Shown: positions 30,462 to 41,144, numbered from the stretch's first letter. The stretch: 64,000 nucleotides of DNA from Schlesneria sp. DSM 10557 (GCF_041860085.1 NZ_CP124747.1:806001-870000); one strand, 5' to 3'. Numbers and translations: made by a program. Notes: a model not told the origin generated them from the letters alone.

Positions 30462-31999
30462 TGGGGCATCTCGCTCAGCCACTTGCCGATCAATTCTGCC
30501 GACGCAGCAGGATCACTGGCCACCAGCGATCGAATCTCGTCCCGAAGGTGAGCCATCCGGTCGAGAGAGGTGATGCGCGTTTCATGCGATTCGAGGACGG
30601 GCGCGACGGGCGCCGGAGCAAAATCCTCGACTTGTCGTTGATCAGCGGGCTCCCCGGCTGGTTTGACCGACGTCATCACATACTGGCAAGCCCAGATCCC
30701 CGCCAGGCCAGCGAGCGTCAGTGCCAGCGACCCCGCATTCTCCTGACAGAACTTGGCAAGTGGTGATTCCGCGACGACGGATTCGGGAGTCGAGTTTCTT
30801 TCCGGCAACTCGTCGCTGAGTGTCACCAAAACTCCGGACAAGTTCGAATCCAGAGGCAACAGTGAGGCCGCCGTATTTTCCACTTTTGCGAGGACTTCTT
30901 CTTCGATTTCCGCGGGGCTGAGCGTTCGGTCACCGCTCATTTCCCGCTGTTTCGCAATTTTCTGCAGGTATTCACGCGGGATTGATACGCTGATCTGGAC
31001 AGCGGAAGGAATTGCCTCGTGCATATCCTCTTCGCTGGGCTCGCGGGTGGAATCACTGACCAGTTCGGTAGAACCTCGGAAAGCGGTTGCATGCGTATCG
31101 CGGGTCTGGATAGCGGCAGGCCGATTTGCGAGTTGGACGATCTCTGGGCGTGACCGCAGATTTCGGCTTCTCGCCATCGCCGACTTGACTTGGTCCGCCT
31201 CGACCTGAACGAGGATCTCGACATGGGGAATGTAGGCCAGGGCCTTCTGAAGCCGTTGCTCGTAGTAAGCAGTGGCTTCCCGGATTTTCTGGGTGAGGAG
31301 ACTCTCGCCTGACTCGTGAATTGTCTCACCGGAATAGGCCTGTCCCCGCGTCACGTCGAAGATGGTCACATCCTGCGGGGCAAGGTCTGGCACCATACTC
31401 GCCACAACCTGCCGTAAAGAATTGACGAGACTCGGAGAAACATCCCGCCCCTCACGAGGCTTGAGCATGACGTTGGCCGTCGCACGCGATTTTCTGTTCC
31501 AGCTTTGTTTCCGCTCGGGCGAGGCGATGGCCACCCGGGCATCTTCAATGTCGGGAACGGCCTTAATCATTCGTCGCAATTCCTGAAGCATCAAAGCTTC
31601 TTTCATCTGCGATCGCTGGCGATCGGTCGTAAAAGGGCTTTGCGATTCGAGTTGCTTGAGCATCTGTGCCCCCAGGTCAGCGGGCAGAGCATCCGTTTCG
31701 AGTAGAACCCCGTTGTAACGATCGAGTTCGCTGACGGGGGCGAGCAATTGGTGACCGTCGCGGCGAAATTGCCGCAGTCCTGCCGCTTTCAAAGCCTTTT
31801 CAGCAGAGGTGAGTTCCTCTGTCGTGAAGGTCTTACCGAAGGAGACAGGCTGAAATGCCTGCTTCTGATTAACCAGTATCAGCCCGCCGAATCCCGCGCA
31901 GACGACAAAAATCAATCCGATCGAAAACACCCTCTGAATCAAAGGCATCTGACGGAACTGATCAAAAAGCTGTCCGGTGAATCGCGGCAATACGTCCAT
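30458..31999 (-). CDS. fliF: FliF, flagellar MS-ring protein
   Basis: 513 residues from ATG 31999 (upstream in-frame start at 32032 possible). Helix 1 at about 18-38 (VFSIGLIFVVCAGFGGLI), ring-building motifs, then EARVAIASPERKQS-type periplasmic YscJ-like domain, and a second membrane segment at about 430-450 (LALTLAGLAGIWACQYVMTS) before the FliG-binding tail. It is slightly shorter than enteric FliF (about 550). It begins the fliF-G-H-I unit. Confidence 0.9.
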   Translation of the reverse strand: MDVLPRFTGQLFDQFRQMPLIQRVFSIGLIFVVCAGFGGLILVNQKQAFQPVSFGKTFTTEELTSAEKALKAAGLRQFRRDGHQLLAPVSELDRYNGVLLETDALPADLGAQMLKQLESQSPFTTDRQRSQMKEALMLQELRRMIKAVPDIEDARVAIASPERKQSWNRKSRATANVMLKPREGRDVSPSLVNSLRQVVASMVPDLAPQDVTIFDVTRGQAYSGETIHESGESLLTQKIREATAYYEQRLQKALAYIPHVEILVQVEADQVKSAMARSRNLRSRPEIVQLANRPAAIQTRDTHATAFRGSTELVSDSTREPSEEDMHEAIPSAVQISVSIPREYLQKIAKQREMSGDRTLSPAEIEEEVLAKVENTAASLLPLDSNLSGVLVTLSDELPERNSTPESVVAESPLAKFCQENAGSLALTLAGLAGIWACQYVMTSVKPAGEPADQRQVEDFAPAPVAPVLESHETRITSLDRMAHLRDEIRSLVASDPAASAELIGKWLSEMPQ

Positions 32000-32367
32000 G
32001 TAAAGCGAGCCGTCGAAAAGTAGACGAATCAAGCCAACGCACGGCGCGTCTTATACTTGCGACCGGCAATTCGACGCAATCCAAATCGTGTGCACTTCGC
32101 TTGTCCTGAAGAAAGTCACTGCATCCGTCATATCCCTTCTCACCGTAACTCCGTTCAGACATTGCTCATCAGCCTTAAAGCGTAAACCATCGGAGCGTCC
32201 GGTTACGGTACTGGCAACTGTATTGACTCGGTCTATAGTTTCAGGACAATGCAATATGGACAAAGTTGTCTCTCCGCAGCCCGTTGGCAATTTTGGAGCC
32301 TGTCAGACGTTTGGTTGGCTGGTATGGAACGACGAAGTCTGAGTCTTAACTTCTGAAAGCGGTGTCA
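32000..32367. promoter_or_regulatory. Divergent intergenic region, fliF and FHA gene
   Basis: About 370 bp between the leftward fliF and the rightward FHA gene; must hold both promoters. On the minus strand a GTATAAG box occurs at about 32050-32056. No sigma-54 or sigma-28 consensus could be fixed with confidence. Confidence 0.35.
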
Positions 32368-32820
32368 ATGCGTGCACATTTAATCCCGCTTAAGGGAGGT
32401 GGAGCTCCAATTCAGATTACACGGGATATCACACTCGTCGGTCGACAGGATGACCTGTGCGACATCTGCCTGGAAACGACCAGTGTCTCCAAGATGCATT
32501 GTCTGATCGTCCGAACCGACGGCCTGCTTTTCATTCGCGATCTGGGCAGCACGAACGGCACGAAAGTGAACGGACAGCGAGTCCTGCGAGGGGCATTGTT
32601 GCCCGGTGACGAACTCGCCTTTGCAGGCGAAAAATTCCGCGTGGAGATGGGCCCTGGTGAGCCGGATATCGAACCCGATCCAGAATCCCAAGATGCCCAC
32701 ACGGAAGAGATCACGATTCCTCCACAGCAATTGGTCGAATATTTTGCACCGTATGTCCCCGAAAAGGGAGACGACGGCAGCAGTGACAGTGATGTCCGGT
32801 TTCTCGACGATGAGGAATAG
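32368..32820 (+). CDS. FHA-domain protein (150 aa)
   Basis: From ATG 32368 (GTG two codons earlier possible). FHA core: LVGRQDDLCDICLETTSVSK then MHCLIVRTDGLLFIRDLGST and NGTKVNGQRV. FHA domains bind phosphothreonine. The acidic tail (DDGSSDSDVRFLDDEE) is typical of planctomycete FHA proteins. It is divergent from the flagellar genes, so it may act in signalling, but no partner kinase lies nearby. Confidence 0.85.
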   Translation: MRAHLIPLKGGGAPIQITRDITLVGRQDDLCDICLETTSVSKMHCLIVRTDGLLFIRDLGSTNGTKVNGQRVLRGALLPGDELAFAGEKFRVEMGPGEPDIEPDPESQDAHTEEITIPPQQLVEYFAPYVPEKGDDGSSDSDVRFLDDEE

Positions 32821-33307
32821 CGCCGCCGAATCTTGAGCCAGAAGTACCAGAGACCGTTCCCGAAGGAACACCTGACGGATGCCGCTCGGTGTAGTTCGAT
32901 CCGGGGCGATACGAAGACGCATTATCGCTTCCTTCGATCCCTCACGGTAACCTGGCGCAGGCGAGAATCGAGCGTTTTTGTTCCCGGGCTAAGTGTTTAA
33001 CACACAAGACTTAAAGACAGCATGGCGTTCGCTGCTGAATTGCATTTCTCAGATGCCCCCAATACACTTCGGGCACTCTGCGGACGATGTTCAACGCGCC
33101 CTAGTTCGTCGTGCTGTCCAGACGAATGTGCCTGTCACAGTCAGACGATCAACTTGTTCCCCATTCTGCCGTTTCCGCATGAACGTCGATCTGGGTTCTT
33201 GAGCTTCGTCGGTGCGTTTTGACATAATCACGATGCCGTACGGACTCGTCACCAATGATTGTGGCTTCTGTAGCCCGATTGCGAAATTGTCGAGGAGGAA
33301 CTGACTT
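32821..33307. other. Intergenic gap with no supported gene
   Basis: About 490 bp. Open frames here are short and lack motifs. The last bases hold the GAGGAGG ribosome site for the acyltransferase. Confidence 0.4.
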
Positions 33308-34492
33308 TTGTCTTCGCAAAATGATAGCGCACCGAAAACCCTCGCCGGGTGGCAGTCAGACTCCTTTGGTAAGAACAACCTCGACTTCTGCAGATTCTGG
33401 TTGGCGGTTCTCGTGATTTTCTCGCACTCGTACGCACTGGCGGAAGGGCATGAAGAAAACGAACCCCTGGGACTTTTCACGCACGGGCAGCTTAATTCAG
33501 GTCCGTTCGCTGTCTGCGGCTTCTTCATCATCAGCGGATTTCTGATCACACATAGCTGGTTGCGTTCAAAGTCAGCGGTCGATTACCTGAAGAAACGGGC
33601 CTTCCGTATTTATCCCGGATTCATTGTCGTCGTTCTTCTGGGTGTGTTCGTCATCGCTCCGTTCGTTTCAGAAAACCTTCATTTCGGAGTCAAAAGACTC
33701 CTCACGATCCCAATCTCGCTGCTGGCGTTGAGAAACGTCGACCTGCGTGAGGCATTCGTCAATAACCCTTACCCCGGCACGATGAACGGATCTCTCTGGT
33801 CAATTCCCTACGAATTCAAGTGCTACCTGGCGGTCATGGCGATTGGAGCCGCTGGCATGCTGACCAGGCGTCGCGGATTGGTCCCGTGGCTGTTCCTCGT
33901 CACGCTGATTGCAGGGGCCCTCTATCCGTTCTTCCCTGTTCCGGCGCTCGATAAAGGTCCATTTGCTGCGATCGTCGGCAGTGCCGAAGCGTGGAGCCGG
34001 GTGTTTCCCTACTTCATCGCCGGATTGGCGTTTTACGTCTACCGCAAGAGTATTCCGTTTTCGACGCCGCTGTTCGTAGCGTCGGTCATCGCCTTCGTCG
34101 CGGCATCCTTTGCACCACCGGCCGGCCGGTTCGTCTTTCCGTTCGCCATCACCTATGCCCTGTTCTGGTTCTCGTTCCATCCTGCCATTCATTTCGAGAA
34201 CTGGTCGCGTTACGGCGACTTCTCGTATGGGATCTACTTGTACGCGTTTCCCATTCAACAATTGATTGCTTTGTCGATGCCCGGTGTCTCCGCGATCACA
34301 ATGTTCTTCATCGCGACCCCATTGTCGATCCTTGCCGGGGCCATCAGTTGGCACCTCGTCGAAAAGCACTTCCTCAAGATGAAGCACCGACCGGCAAAGC
34401 CTGTGGAAGTGAAGCAGCCCGCCGTTATCGACAATGCTGCGACATTAAAGAGCGAGGCGACCAATCTCGGCAGCGGTGTCGTAGCCAAGTAG
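33308..34492 (+). CDS. Acyltransferase 3 family membrane protein (OafA-like)
   Basis: 394 residues from TTG 33308, with GAGGAGG 10 bases upstream. Ten or so membrane helices; the catalytic-region motif NNLDFCRFWLAVLVIFSHSY includes the family His. Then GFFIISGFLITHSW and KRAFRIYPGFIVVV (R..RI.P motif). These enzymes acylate sugars of surface glycans or other small molecules at the inner membrane. The soluble tail has a basic C-terminus. Substrate unknown. No neighbouring glycan genes. Confidence 0.8.
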   Translation: MSSQNDSAPKTLAGWQSDSFGKNNLDFCRFWLAVLVIFSHSYALAEGHEENEPLGLFTHGQLNSGPFAVCGFFIISGFLITHSWLRSKSAVDYLKKRAFRIYPGFIVVVLLGVFVIAPFVSENLHFGVKRLLTIPISLLALRNVDLREAFVNNPYPGTMNGSLWSIPYEFKCYLAVMAIGAAGMLTRRRGLVPWLFLVTLIAGALYPFFPVPALDKGPFAAIVGSAEAWSRVFPYFIAGLAFYVYRKSIPFSTPLFVASVIAFVAASFAPPAGRFVFPFAITYALFWFSFHPAIHFENWSRYGDFSYGIYLYAFPIQQLIALSMPGVSAITMFFIATPLSILAGAISWHLVEKHFLKMKHRPAKPVEVKQPAVIDNAATLKSEATNLGSGVVAK

Positions 34493-34713
34493 TCAACGCG
34501 GACTCGTTGGCCGCGTGCTCTACGAACGAGTCCCCATCGGCCAGTGCGGGCGCGGAGTTTGGCCACTGGCCTGACGACTGCTGAAGCGTCGTTACTTGAA
34601 GAACGATTCGTTTACACAGCGCCGAGGGCGATTGTGGAGCACCTGAAGACAAAGAAACCGCACACCGTGTGGGGCCGAGGCTCCCACACGGCGATGCGTT
34701 CTCTTCAATGGCG

Positions 34714-35664
34714 TCAGGCGTAGAAGAAGACTTTTTCTGCCGTCTTACGCAGCAGCCACTCCCGATCTTCTTTAGATGTGAAGCTGAGACGGTCCCGCAC
34801 CAGGCTGATCGAGGCCTTGTAGTTGTTCTCCCCCTCGATCTGGTACGGCGAGTCGCTTGCCCACATTAACCGCTGGGGACCGAAGGCCTCGTACAGTCGC
34901 TTGATCATGGGAATCAACTCGTCATGCGGTGGTTTCTTCTTGCCGAGCGCGTAAAAGGCAGAAATCTTAACGTGACAATTCTTGTGACGGGCCAACCGAC
35001 TGAGGTTAGCCACGTCCGCGTCGCGGACCTGTCCATCAACGCCGATACGTGCGAAGTGATCAATGACGACCGGCGTGTCGGGATGTTGCTCACACATGCG
35101 GTCCGTCGCCGGCAAGTCAGAGGCATCAATGAGCAGGCACATTGCCTGTCGCGTCTTGGCCCCCGTTTTCCACATTTCGATCATGCCGGGCGTTTCCAGC
35201 CATTTGGAACGTTCTTCTTCCTTCCGCACGAAGGGAGTGATACGAAATCCGGTGACCCCTTGCGGCAAGAGGGCTTTCATGGCTTCTCCGGGCTTCGGCT
35301 GGTGGTCGTCGACCATTCCCTGAATCCGGAACAACTTTGGATGCCGCTTTACCGCGTCGATCAGGTATGAGTTGTCGAACAGGTGATAGACCGAATGCTG
35401 GATTAACACGACTCGACCCACCCCTTCAGGTCGTGCCACAGCCATCAGTTCGTCGTCGGTGAAACTGGCAGGCTTGAGATCCGCTTTGGTGAGTCCTGGA
35501 ACGAGCGGATATTTGTCGGTTTCGGCTGGCCAGATGTGCGAGTGCGCATCGATCCAGGGAAGGTCGGCATCAGCGGCAAAAGATGACTTTGTCATCAATC
35601 CTCCCATTACGGCAAGACTGCTGGATACGAACTGGCGTCGGCTCACGCGGAAACGTTGGGGCAT
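34714..35664 (-). CDS. Tat-exported amidohydrolase (TIM-barrel metal hydrolase)
   Basis: 316 residues from ATG 35664; a 21-residue upstream extension would spoil the signal. The Tat signal reads RFRVSRRQFVSSSLAVMGG. The amidohydrolase-2 barrel shows DAHSHIWP (metal His pair), RVVLIQHSVYH, GMVDDHQPKPGEAMKALLPQ, VVIDHFARIG and LMWASDSPYQ. Family members hydrolyse or decarboxylate small ring substrates. Periplasmic in planctomycetes. Substrate unknown. Confidence 0.8.
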   Translation of the reverse strand: MPQRFRVSRRQFVSSSLAVMGGLMTKSSFAADADLPWIDAHSHIWPAETDKYPLVPGLTKADLKPASFTDDELMAVARPEGVGRVVLIQHSVYHLFDNSYLIDAVKRHPKLFRIQGMVDDHQPKPGEAMKALLPQGVTGFRITPFVRKEEERSKWLETPGMIEMWKTGAKTRQAMCLLIDASDLPATDRMCEQHPDTPVVIDHFARIGVDGQVRDADVANLSRLARHKNCHVKISAFYALGKKKPPHDELIPMIKRLYEAFGPQRLMWASDSPYQIEGENNYKASISLVRDRLSFTSKEDREWLLRKTAEKVFFYA

Positions 35665-36086
35665 TTGAGTTCCTGGAACTGGTACTTGAGATTGTCGGTC
35701 AAAGCGAGCCTCGATTTCTCTCGACACTTGGCCGAATGTATCAAGAAATGCTGGTTTGAACTACGAAGTACAAAGGGAGCGCAGCAGAGATATCGGAAAC
35801 AGGAACGTACCGGTCGACCGCAGGTGAATGCAGGCCAGCCGTGGTCCGCGAGTTCCCTATCAGCAGGAGACCGAAGGGGGAGGACGGGGATTGCCGAGCC
35901 TGACCAGCTCTGCCCAACCTCAACGAGTTTCCGCTGCCAATCATGCCGGAGGGAAGATGGGGAATCGAAGGGGTTAGCTTTCTTGTCTACGGCTTCGTGC
36001 AATGTGTACTGGAAATGGATATAGTTTTCCGAAGCGAGTTCTCGCTTCCGGCAGCACAGGCGTCCAAACTTCCCTTCGGCGATGAT
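35665..36086. other. Divergent intergenic gap, no gene seen
   Basis: About 420 bp between the amidohydrolase and the aldose epimerase. Longer reading frames cross it but lack coding character. It should hold promoters for both genes. Confidence 0.35.
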
Positions 36087-37040
36087 ATGAAAATCGTAAC
36101 GATCTGTGATCAGCTCAGTGGTTCCACCGCCCGAATTCTGCCCGAACTGGGATTCAACTGCTTTGAGTTTCGAGCGTCTGTCGAGGGGACCATGGTCGAT
36201 GTGCTCGACGCAGTCCCCGGATTCGAACAGGGACAGCAAAAGCCTAGCGGAAGTGGCATTCCCATCTTGTTCCCATTTCCCAATCGGATCCGCGCAGGAC
36301 GATTCAACTGGAAGGGCAAAGAATATGTCCTGCCAGGGACAGACAAATGGGGTAACGCGATCCACGGCCTGTGCATGGACCGCCCATGGCGCGTCGTCCG
36401 GCAGGAAGCGAATTCCGTGAAAGGGCAGTTTCACCTGAGTGTGGACGCTCCCGATCGACTTCCCCTGTGGCCGGGGGATTTCATCATTGAAGTCGTGTAC
36501 GAACTGGTTCGAGCCCGATTACTGTCTCGATTCCGCATCTTTAATCCCACCAGCGATCCTCTACCGTGGGGACTCGGGACACATCCTTATTTCAAACTCC
36601 CGCTCACCTCGACCAGCCGCTACGAAGACTGCCTCGTCGAGGTACCGGCCCGCGAGCGATGGGAACTCATCGACTGTCTGCCGACCGGAAAGCGATTGGC
36701 CGTTGACGAGTCGACTGACCTTCGGGACGGAGCCTATCTCAGTACACTTAAGCTGGACGATGTTTACACCGGCATCGACTGTCATCGCCCTCAGTTCGAA
36801 TGCCTGGTGATGGACGAGAGTGCTGGTCTGCAAGTCGCCCTGACCGTCCCACCTGTGTTTCGCGAAATTGTGGCGTTTACTCCCCCGAATCGTTCGGCTG
36901 TTTGCCTTGAACCGTATACATGTCCAACTGATGCGGTAAACTTGCAGACGACAGGATTGGATGTCGGCTGGCGGGTGCTGGGACCGGGCCAGGAGTTTCA
37001 TACGTGGATCGACTTGTCGGTGGGAACCGTCATCGTATGA
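36087..37040 (+). CDS. Aldose 1-epimerase family protein
   Basis: 317 residues from ATG 36087. Galactose mutarotase-type signature: GIPILFPFPNRIRAGRFNWK, then WGNAIHGLCMDRPWRVV (catalytic His), LGTHPYFKLP and VCLEPYTCPTDAVNL (catalytic Glu). It interconverts alpha and beta anomers of aldoses. The next gene starts 4 bp beyond its stop, suggesting a shared transcript. Confidence 0.85.
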   Translation: MKIVTICDQLSGSTARILPELGFNCFEFRASVEGTMVDVLDAVPGFEQGQQKPSGSGIPILFPFPNRIRAGRFNWKGKEYVLPGTDKWGNAIHGLCMDRPWRVVRQEANSVKGQFHLSVDAPDRLPLWPGDFIIEVVYELVRARLLSRFRIFNPTSDPLPWGLGTHPYFKLPLTSTSRYEDCLVEVPARERWELIDCLPTGKRLAVDESTDLRDGAYLSTLKLDDVYTGIDCHRPQFECLVMDESAGLQVALTVPPVFREIVAFTPPNRSAVCLEPYTCPTDAVNLQTTGLDVGWRVLGPGQEFHTWIDLSVGTVIV

Positions 37041-37044
37041 GGAA

Positions 37045-39843
37045 ATGAGAACACTCATGTCGAAATGCAGCTTGCGAACGATCGTTGCCGTAACCGCTTG
37101 CGTCGGTTTTTTCGCCGGAATCGCCGGTCCTTTCCACTCCAGCATCGCTCTTGCTCAGCAGACGCAACCGAAGACAGATCCCTCGACCAATCCAGAGGAA
37201 TTCCGAGCCCTGGTCGAACGAATCAGCAAGCTGGAATCGGAAGTTGAGCGACTGAAAAAGGGGACGCCAGTTGCTGCCGGGACAGACGCCCAGGTTCTGG
37301 CCATGCTCGACGTGGCACACCTGGGTCTGTTCTACTCAGGCAACGGCCAGACCCGTTTTCTGGCGTTGCACGTCCTGCTCGCCAATACGACCCGAAATTC
37401 CTATACCATCGCTCGGGACCAGATTATTGCCGAGATCGACGGAGAAGAACGGAAACTAGTCGATCTGCCTCAGCAACTGCAGAACTACACCGTTCAATCC
37501 GGCAAGCAGCATTTTCAAATCTCGGCCATGAAACCCCAGAAGGAGTGGAAACTCCCTTCAGGCGGGCAGACCGGGATCTGGCTCGTCTACGCTGACTTAC
37601 CGCTGGGCCCCAACGTCCCCAAGTGTCTCATTAAAGTGAAGCTGGGAGACGACACTAAAGAAATCAACGTCAACGAATTACAACGGGCTCAACTGAGTCT
37701 TGAGGTAGAGCGGATTGGTCCGCGTGAGTCGCTGGCCCTAATGACCATTGGCGGGGCGATCAACAGTTTTAATGCTGGCACATTCGTTGATGAACTCGAC
37801 AAACTCGTCGCTCAGAAAGTCGCTCGCGTCGTCGTCCGCTGGATTGATGGTGCGAGTCCGCCCGACCCACAGTTGATGAATTGGCTTCAGTCCGCCGCCG
37901 CCGGCAACGCAGGCAATCCGAACGCCAACCAGATGTTTCCCATGATCCCGTCAGCGATCCGTGAGTTTCACCTGACGGAGTTTCCTGTCAGTGATGAGAT
38001 AGCAAGTCGAGGGGGATCAGGATACGGATTGAGGTCCACTGGTCAAGTACGTCTCCACAAATCATCGGCGGAAGCCGTCGGTGCCGCGCTCAGGACAGCA
38101 TACCTCGCACTCCCCAGAGACGAACTGCTCAACGAAATTCGTACTGGTAACCCGCTCTCCCGAGCGGCCGCACTGGCCTACGGCGGTGGACGATTGAGTG
38201 TCGAAAATCTGCCGCAGATTTTTGAATGGGCCGAAGACAAAGATCCGGAGTTGCAGAAGGCCGCCCTCCAGGCGCTTAGTCACTTCGGCGAGCCTGAAGC
38301 GATTGAGAAACTGGTTCTCTACGCCAAGCGAAATGTCGACCCGTTGTCGACTTCGGCGATTGAAAGTCTTGCAGGTTCGCGTTTCGGTGCGGCGCACGAC
38401 GCACTTCTGGTGCTATTGAAAAATGAACCTGCTGAGTCTCGCAAGAAAATCGTGCAAGTGCTGGCGAAGTACCCACGTCCCATCTGGTCTGATGCGCTCT
38501 ATGAATTTGTGACGAACGCACCTGCAAACATGGATGTGGAATCATTAAAAGCCCTGGTCCAGGTTGGACACCCCCAACTGGTCGAGGTGCTGGAGCGGGC
38601 CCTGCGGTCGCCGGACAAGCAAATTCGAGATCTGGCATTCCAGACCCTGTCGCAACGGAACGATCAACGCAGCGAAACACTCGCGATCGAATATGCGCTC
38701 AAAGTCTTGGATCAAGGACCTCCCGATTCGAACGTCGTTCAGTTGCTGTCACGCACACGGGATGTCCGAGCGGTCCCTTTGCTGCTGAAGCAACTAGATT
38801 CAGGAAACGATCGGGTTACGACCATCAACCTGCTATTGCAGTTGGGTGATCAGGAAGTCGCTGACAAGCTCGTCGCCAAGTACCCCTCATTGAACAACAA
38901 CGAGAAAGTCCAGGTTCTCCAGGGACTGAAGCTGTTTCGGCATTCGAAGTTCCGTGACCTTTGCGGCGAGGCTCTGCTTTCAAACGACAATCAGCTTGTC
39001 TCAACCGCCGCAACCGCTTTGACACTCGACGGGCATCCTGACGGAGAAAAACTGCTGATCAGTGCGGTGGAAAAGCAGCGCATGAATCACCTGCTGGGCA
39101 ATATCATGAACGCACTGGCGAACTTCGGAACGCCAACTGCTCGTGCGGCACTCATCAAGGCACGCGATTCAGGCGAAACCAACAAGCGGAACTACGCCAA
39201 TTCGGCACTGCTCACGCTTCGTCAACGCTCTCCCGGATTTCAATATTCCGCCCAAGGGGACATGTTCAGCAAGAATCAGCAGGAAAAAGAGGCGATGGAA
39301 GCATACGACCTCGCCCTGCAACTCGACTCGGAACTTCCGGAAGCCTATCTCGGGCGCGGCCAGTTGCTGCTGAAGAAAGAGAAATTTGCGGAAGCATGCA
39401 AAGATTTTGAGAAGGTCATTGAGCTGAAGCACGAGCCTCTCTTTCCGGGCGAATTTGTGACCAGTCTCGCGATTGCCCGCATCGGCGATGGGCGCGTTGA
39501 GGAAGGTCTGACTTACCTCGAAGAACATCGCCCCTCGGAAGAAGTCCGTGACCCCAATCGGAAAGCACTTCGCGCACTGTTCCTTTACAACGCCGCGTGT
39601 GCCTATTCGCGAGCGTTTGAGCAGGCCGAAAAGCGAACCGACCTGCCCGACCGGGACACTCTTCGCGAAAAGTATCGTACACAGGCGGTGAAGGACCTCC
39701 GTGAGTCCATCAAGAACGGCTTCGACGACTTCGCCTGGATGGCCAAAGATCCTGACTTCAAGCCAATTCACGAAGATCCCGAGTTCAAGAAGATTCTGGC
39801 CGAAAAGCCGCAGGACAAGACGGAAAAGAAAGAAGCTGAGTAA
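37045..39843 (+). CDS. Exported HEAT-repeat/TPR protein (932 aa)
   Basis: Start ATG 37045 (or 37057) gives a signal peptide (TIVAVTACVGFFAGIAGPF, then ALAQQ). A coiled-coil (about 50-75, RISKLESEVERLKK) leads to a beta-rich domain (80-300), then HEAT-like helical repeats (about 370-730, ADRALQ/SHFGEPEAIEKLVLYAK type) and TPR repeats (about 740-830, KEAMEAYDLALQLDSELPEA). Two scaffolding repeat classes and an export signal suggest a periplasmic protein-binding hub. The Glu/Lys-rich tail ends KTEKKEAE. The family is planctomycete-restricted as far as I can judge. Confidence 0.75.
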   Translation: MRTLMSKCSLRTIVAVTACVGFFAGIAGPFHSSIALAQQTQPKTDPSTNPEEFRALVERISKLESEVERLKKGTPVAAGTDAQVLAMLDVAHLGLFYSGNGQTRFLALHVLLANTTRNSYTIARDQIIAEIDGEERKLVDLPQQLQNYTVQSGKQHFQISAMKPQKEWKLPSGGQTGIWLVYADLPLGPNVPKCLIKVKLGDDTKEINVNELQRAQLSLEVERIGPRESLALMTIGGAINSFNAGTFVDELDKLVAQKVARVVVRWIDGASPPDPQLMNWLQSAAAGNAGNPNANQMFPMIPSAIREFHLTEFPVSDEIASRGGSGYGLRSTGQVRLHKSSAEAVGAALRTAYLALPRDELLNEIRTGNPLSRAAALAYGGGRLSVENLPQIFEWAEDKDPELQKAALQALSHFGEPEAIEKLVLYAKRNVDPLSTSAIESLAGSRFGAAHDALLVLLKNEPAESRKKIVQVLAKYPRPIWSDALYEFVTNAPANMDVESLKALVQVGHPQLVEVLERALRSPDKQIRDLAFQTLSQRNDQRSETLAIEYALKVLDQGPPDSNVVQLLSRTRDVRAVPLLLKQLDSGNDRVTTINLLLQLGDQEVADKLVAKYPSLNNNEKVQVLQGLKLFRHSKFRDLCGEALLSNDNQLVSTAATALTLDGHPDGEKLLISAVEKQRMNHLLGNIMNALANFGTPTARAALIKARDSGETNKRNYANSALLTLRQRSPGFQYSAQGDMFSKNQQEKEAMEAYDLALQLDSELPEAYLGRGQLLLKKEKFAEACKDFEKVIELKHEPLFPGEFVTSLAIARIGDGRVEEGLTYLEEHRPSEEVRDPNRKALRALFLYNAACAYSRAFEQAEKRTDLPDRDTLREKYRTQAVKDLRESIKNGFDDFAWMAKDPDFKPIHEDPEFKKILAEKPQDKTEKKEAE

Positions 39844-40106
39844 CTCGCGAGCGGATCCCGCAGGTGTCTTATTGGCGCATTAATATCGGCGATCCATGTT
39901 TCCGCAGTATCCAAAGGGCAGGGGACCGACGGGGCACGATGAGTCTGTTCGTCGCATGGAATTTGGACAAGAAACATGCTTGCCGAGATCTTGAAGAAGT
40001 TCCCCCTGCATTCGTCGGAAGGTGTTTTCGCGTAGTCAAGTACCGCGATTGACTGCCGTTCGACAGATTACCGGCAGTCAATCGCAGCAGTTGCCACGTA
40101 TTTGCA

Positions 40107-41144
40107 TCACTCTGCGGGCTTCGTCGCCGGCTCCGTCTTGAGGAATGCCAGCGAAAATGTTTCACCCGACTTGATCGTTCCCGGTTTGATCAAGCCAATC
40201 TCTCCCATCTGGTCGGTCAAGGTCTGCCAGCGTTCGGCTGTCATCATGCCGAGCTGAGACTCGTCAAAACCCGTTGGCAGACACAGCGGCCGCAATGCGT
40301 TAACCCCATAGGCGAGGATCTCCATTCCCATTTCCGGATTTTGCTCGTGAATGTACTTGTTCGTCTGGTCGGGTTCAGCGAGGTACTTTTTCCAGCCCTT
40401 GATGGAAGCCCGCGTCATTCTGGCTACCAGATCAGGTTTCTGGCTTACGGCCTCTTGACGGGCAATCAGCAGGCTGGTGTAGGCGTTAAAGCCGATGTCC
40501 GAGAGCATCAGACACAGCGGATCACTCTTCTCACGTTCAGCCAGAAAGGGTTCACTGAAACTATACGCCTGCTGGCCATAGTCGGTCTGTTCAAGAAATT
40601 GCGCTACGTTGCCCGGATAGTTAACAACCTGCACACCATCCAGGTTGACGACCTTTTTGAGGTATTGTGCGAAGGGCTGTCCCGAATTCATCGCGAGGGT
40701 GAATGACTTTTTCTGGGCCAGATCTTCGAGCTTCGTCAGTCCGCTCGACTTATGGACCATGATACAACGGGGACTGTTCTGAAGCGGGCTCATGACGGCT
40801 ACCACTTCCGCCTGTTGCGCCCGTAACAGCAGCAGTTTGTCCGCGTTGTCGACTCCGAAATCAACCTTTCCTTCCGCAACGTCCGAAATCACCGGCACCT
40901 TGGGGCCACCCGGTCGAATCGTGACTCGCAACCCTTCTTCCTCGTAGTAGCCATGTACGAGCGCCGCGTAGTAGCCACCGTGCTCGGCTTCAGGGAACCA
41001 GTTTAGTGCGAGCGAAACGTCAATCAATTGGCTCTGGCCCGACGAGCCATCGTCGCCCCGGTCCGATAGAGAAGTTGGCTTCTCGGCCTGGCAGCCGATT
41101 GCCAGACACAGAGCGACTGTCAGCCATCCGCGTGAGACGTTCAT
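40107..41144 (-). CDS. ABC-type solute-binding lipoprotein (NMT1/ThiY-like)
   Basis: 345 residues from ATG 41144; the upstream 50 codons are not needed. Lipobox ALCLAIGC. Core: ALNWFPEAEHGGYYAALVHG, VPVISDVAEGKVDFGVDNAD and a late EQTDYGQQAYSFSEPF. This matches THI5/NMT1-type and riboflavin/HMP-binding proteins. It precedes on the map (3' of) the permease and ATPase genes, so the three form one importer. The substrate, whether HMP, riboflavin or another, cannot be told from sequence. Confidence 0.8.
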   Translation of the reverse strand: MNVSRGWLTVALCLAIGCQAEKPTSLSDRGDDGSSGQSQLIDVSLALNWFPEAEHGGYYAALVHGYYEEEGLRVTIRPGGPKVPVISDVAEGKVDFGVDNADKLLLLRAQQAEVVAVMSPLQNSPRCIMVHKSSGLTKLEDLAQKKSFTLAMNSGQPFAQYLKKVVNLDGVQVVNYPGNVAQFLEQTDYGQQAYSFSEPFLAEREKSDPLCLMLSDIGFNAYTSLLIARQEAVSQKPDLVARMTRASIKGWKKYLAEPDQTNKYIHEQNPEMGMEILAYGVNALRPLCLPTGFDESQLGMMTAERWQTLTDQMGEIGLIKPGTIKSGETFSLAFLKTEPATKPAE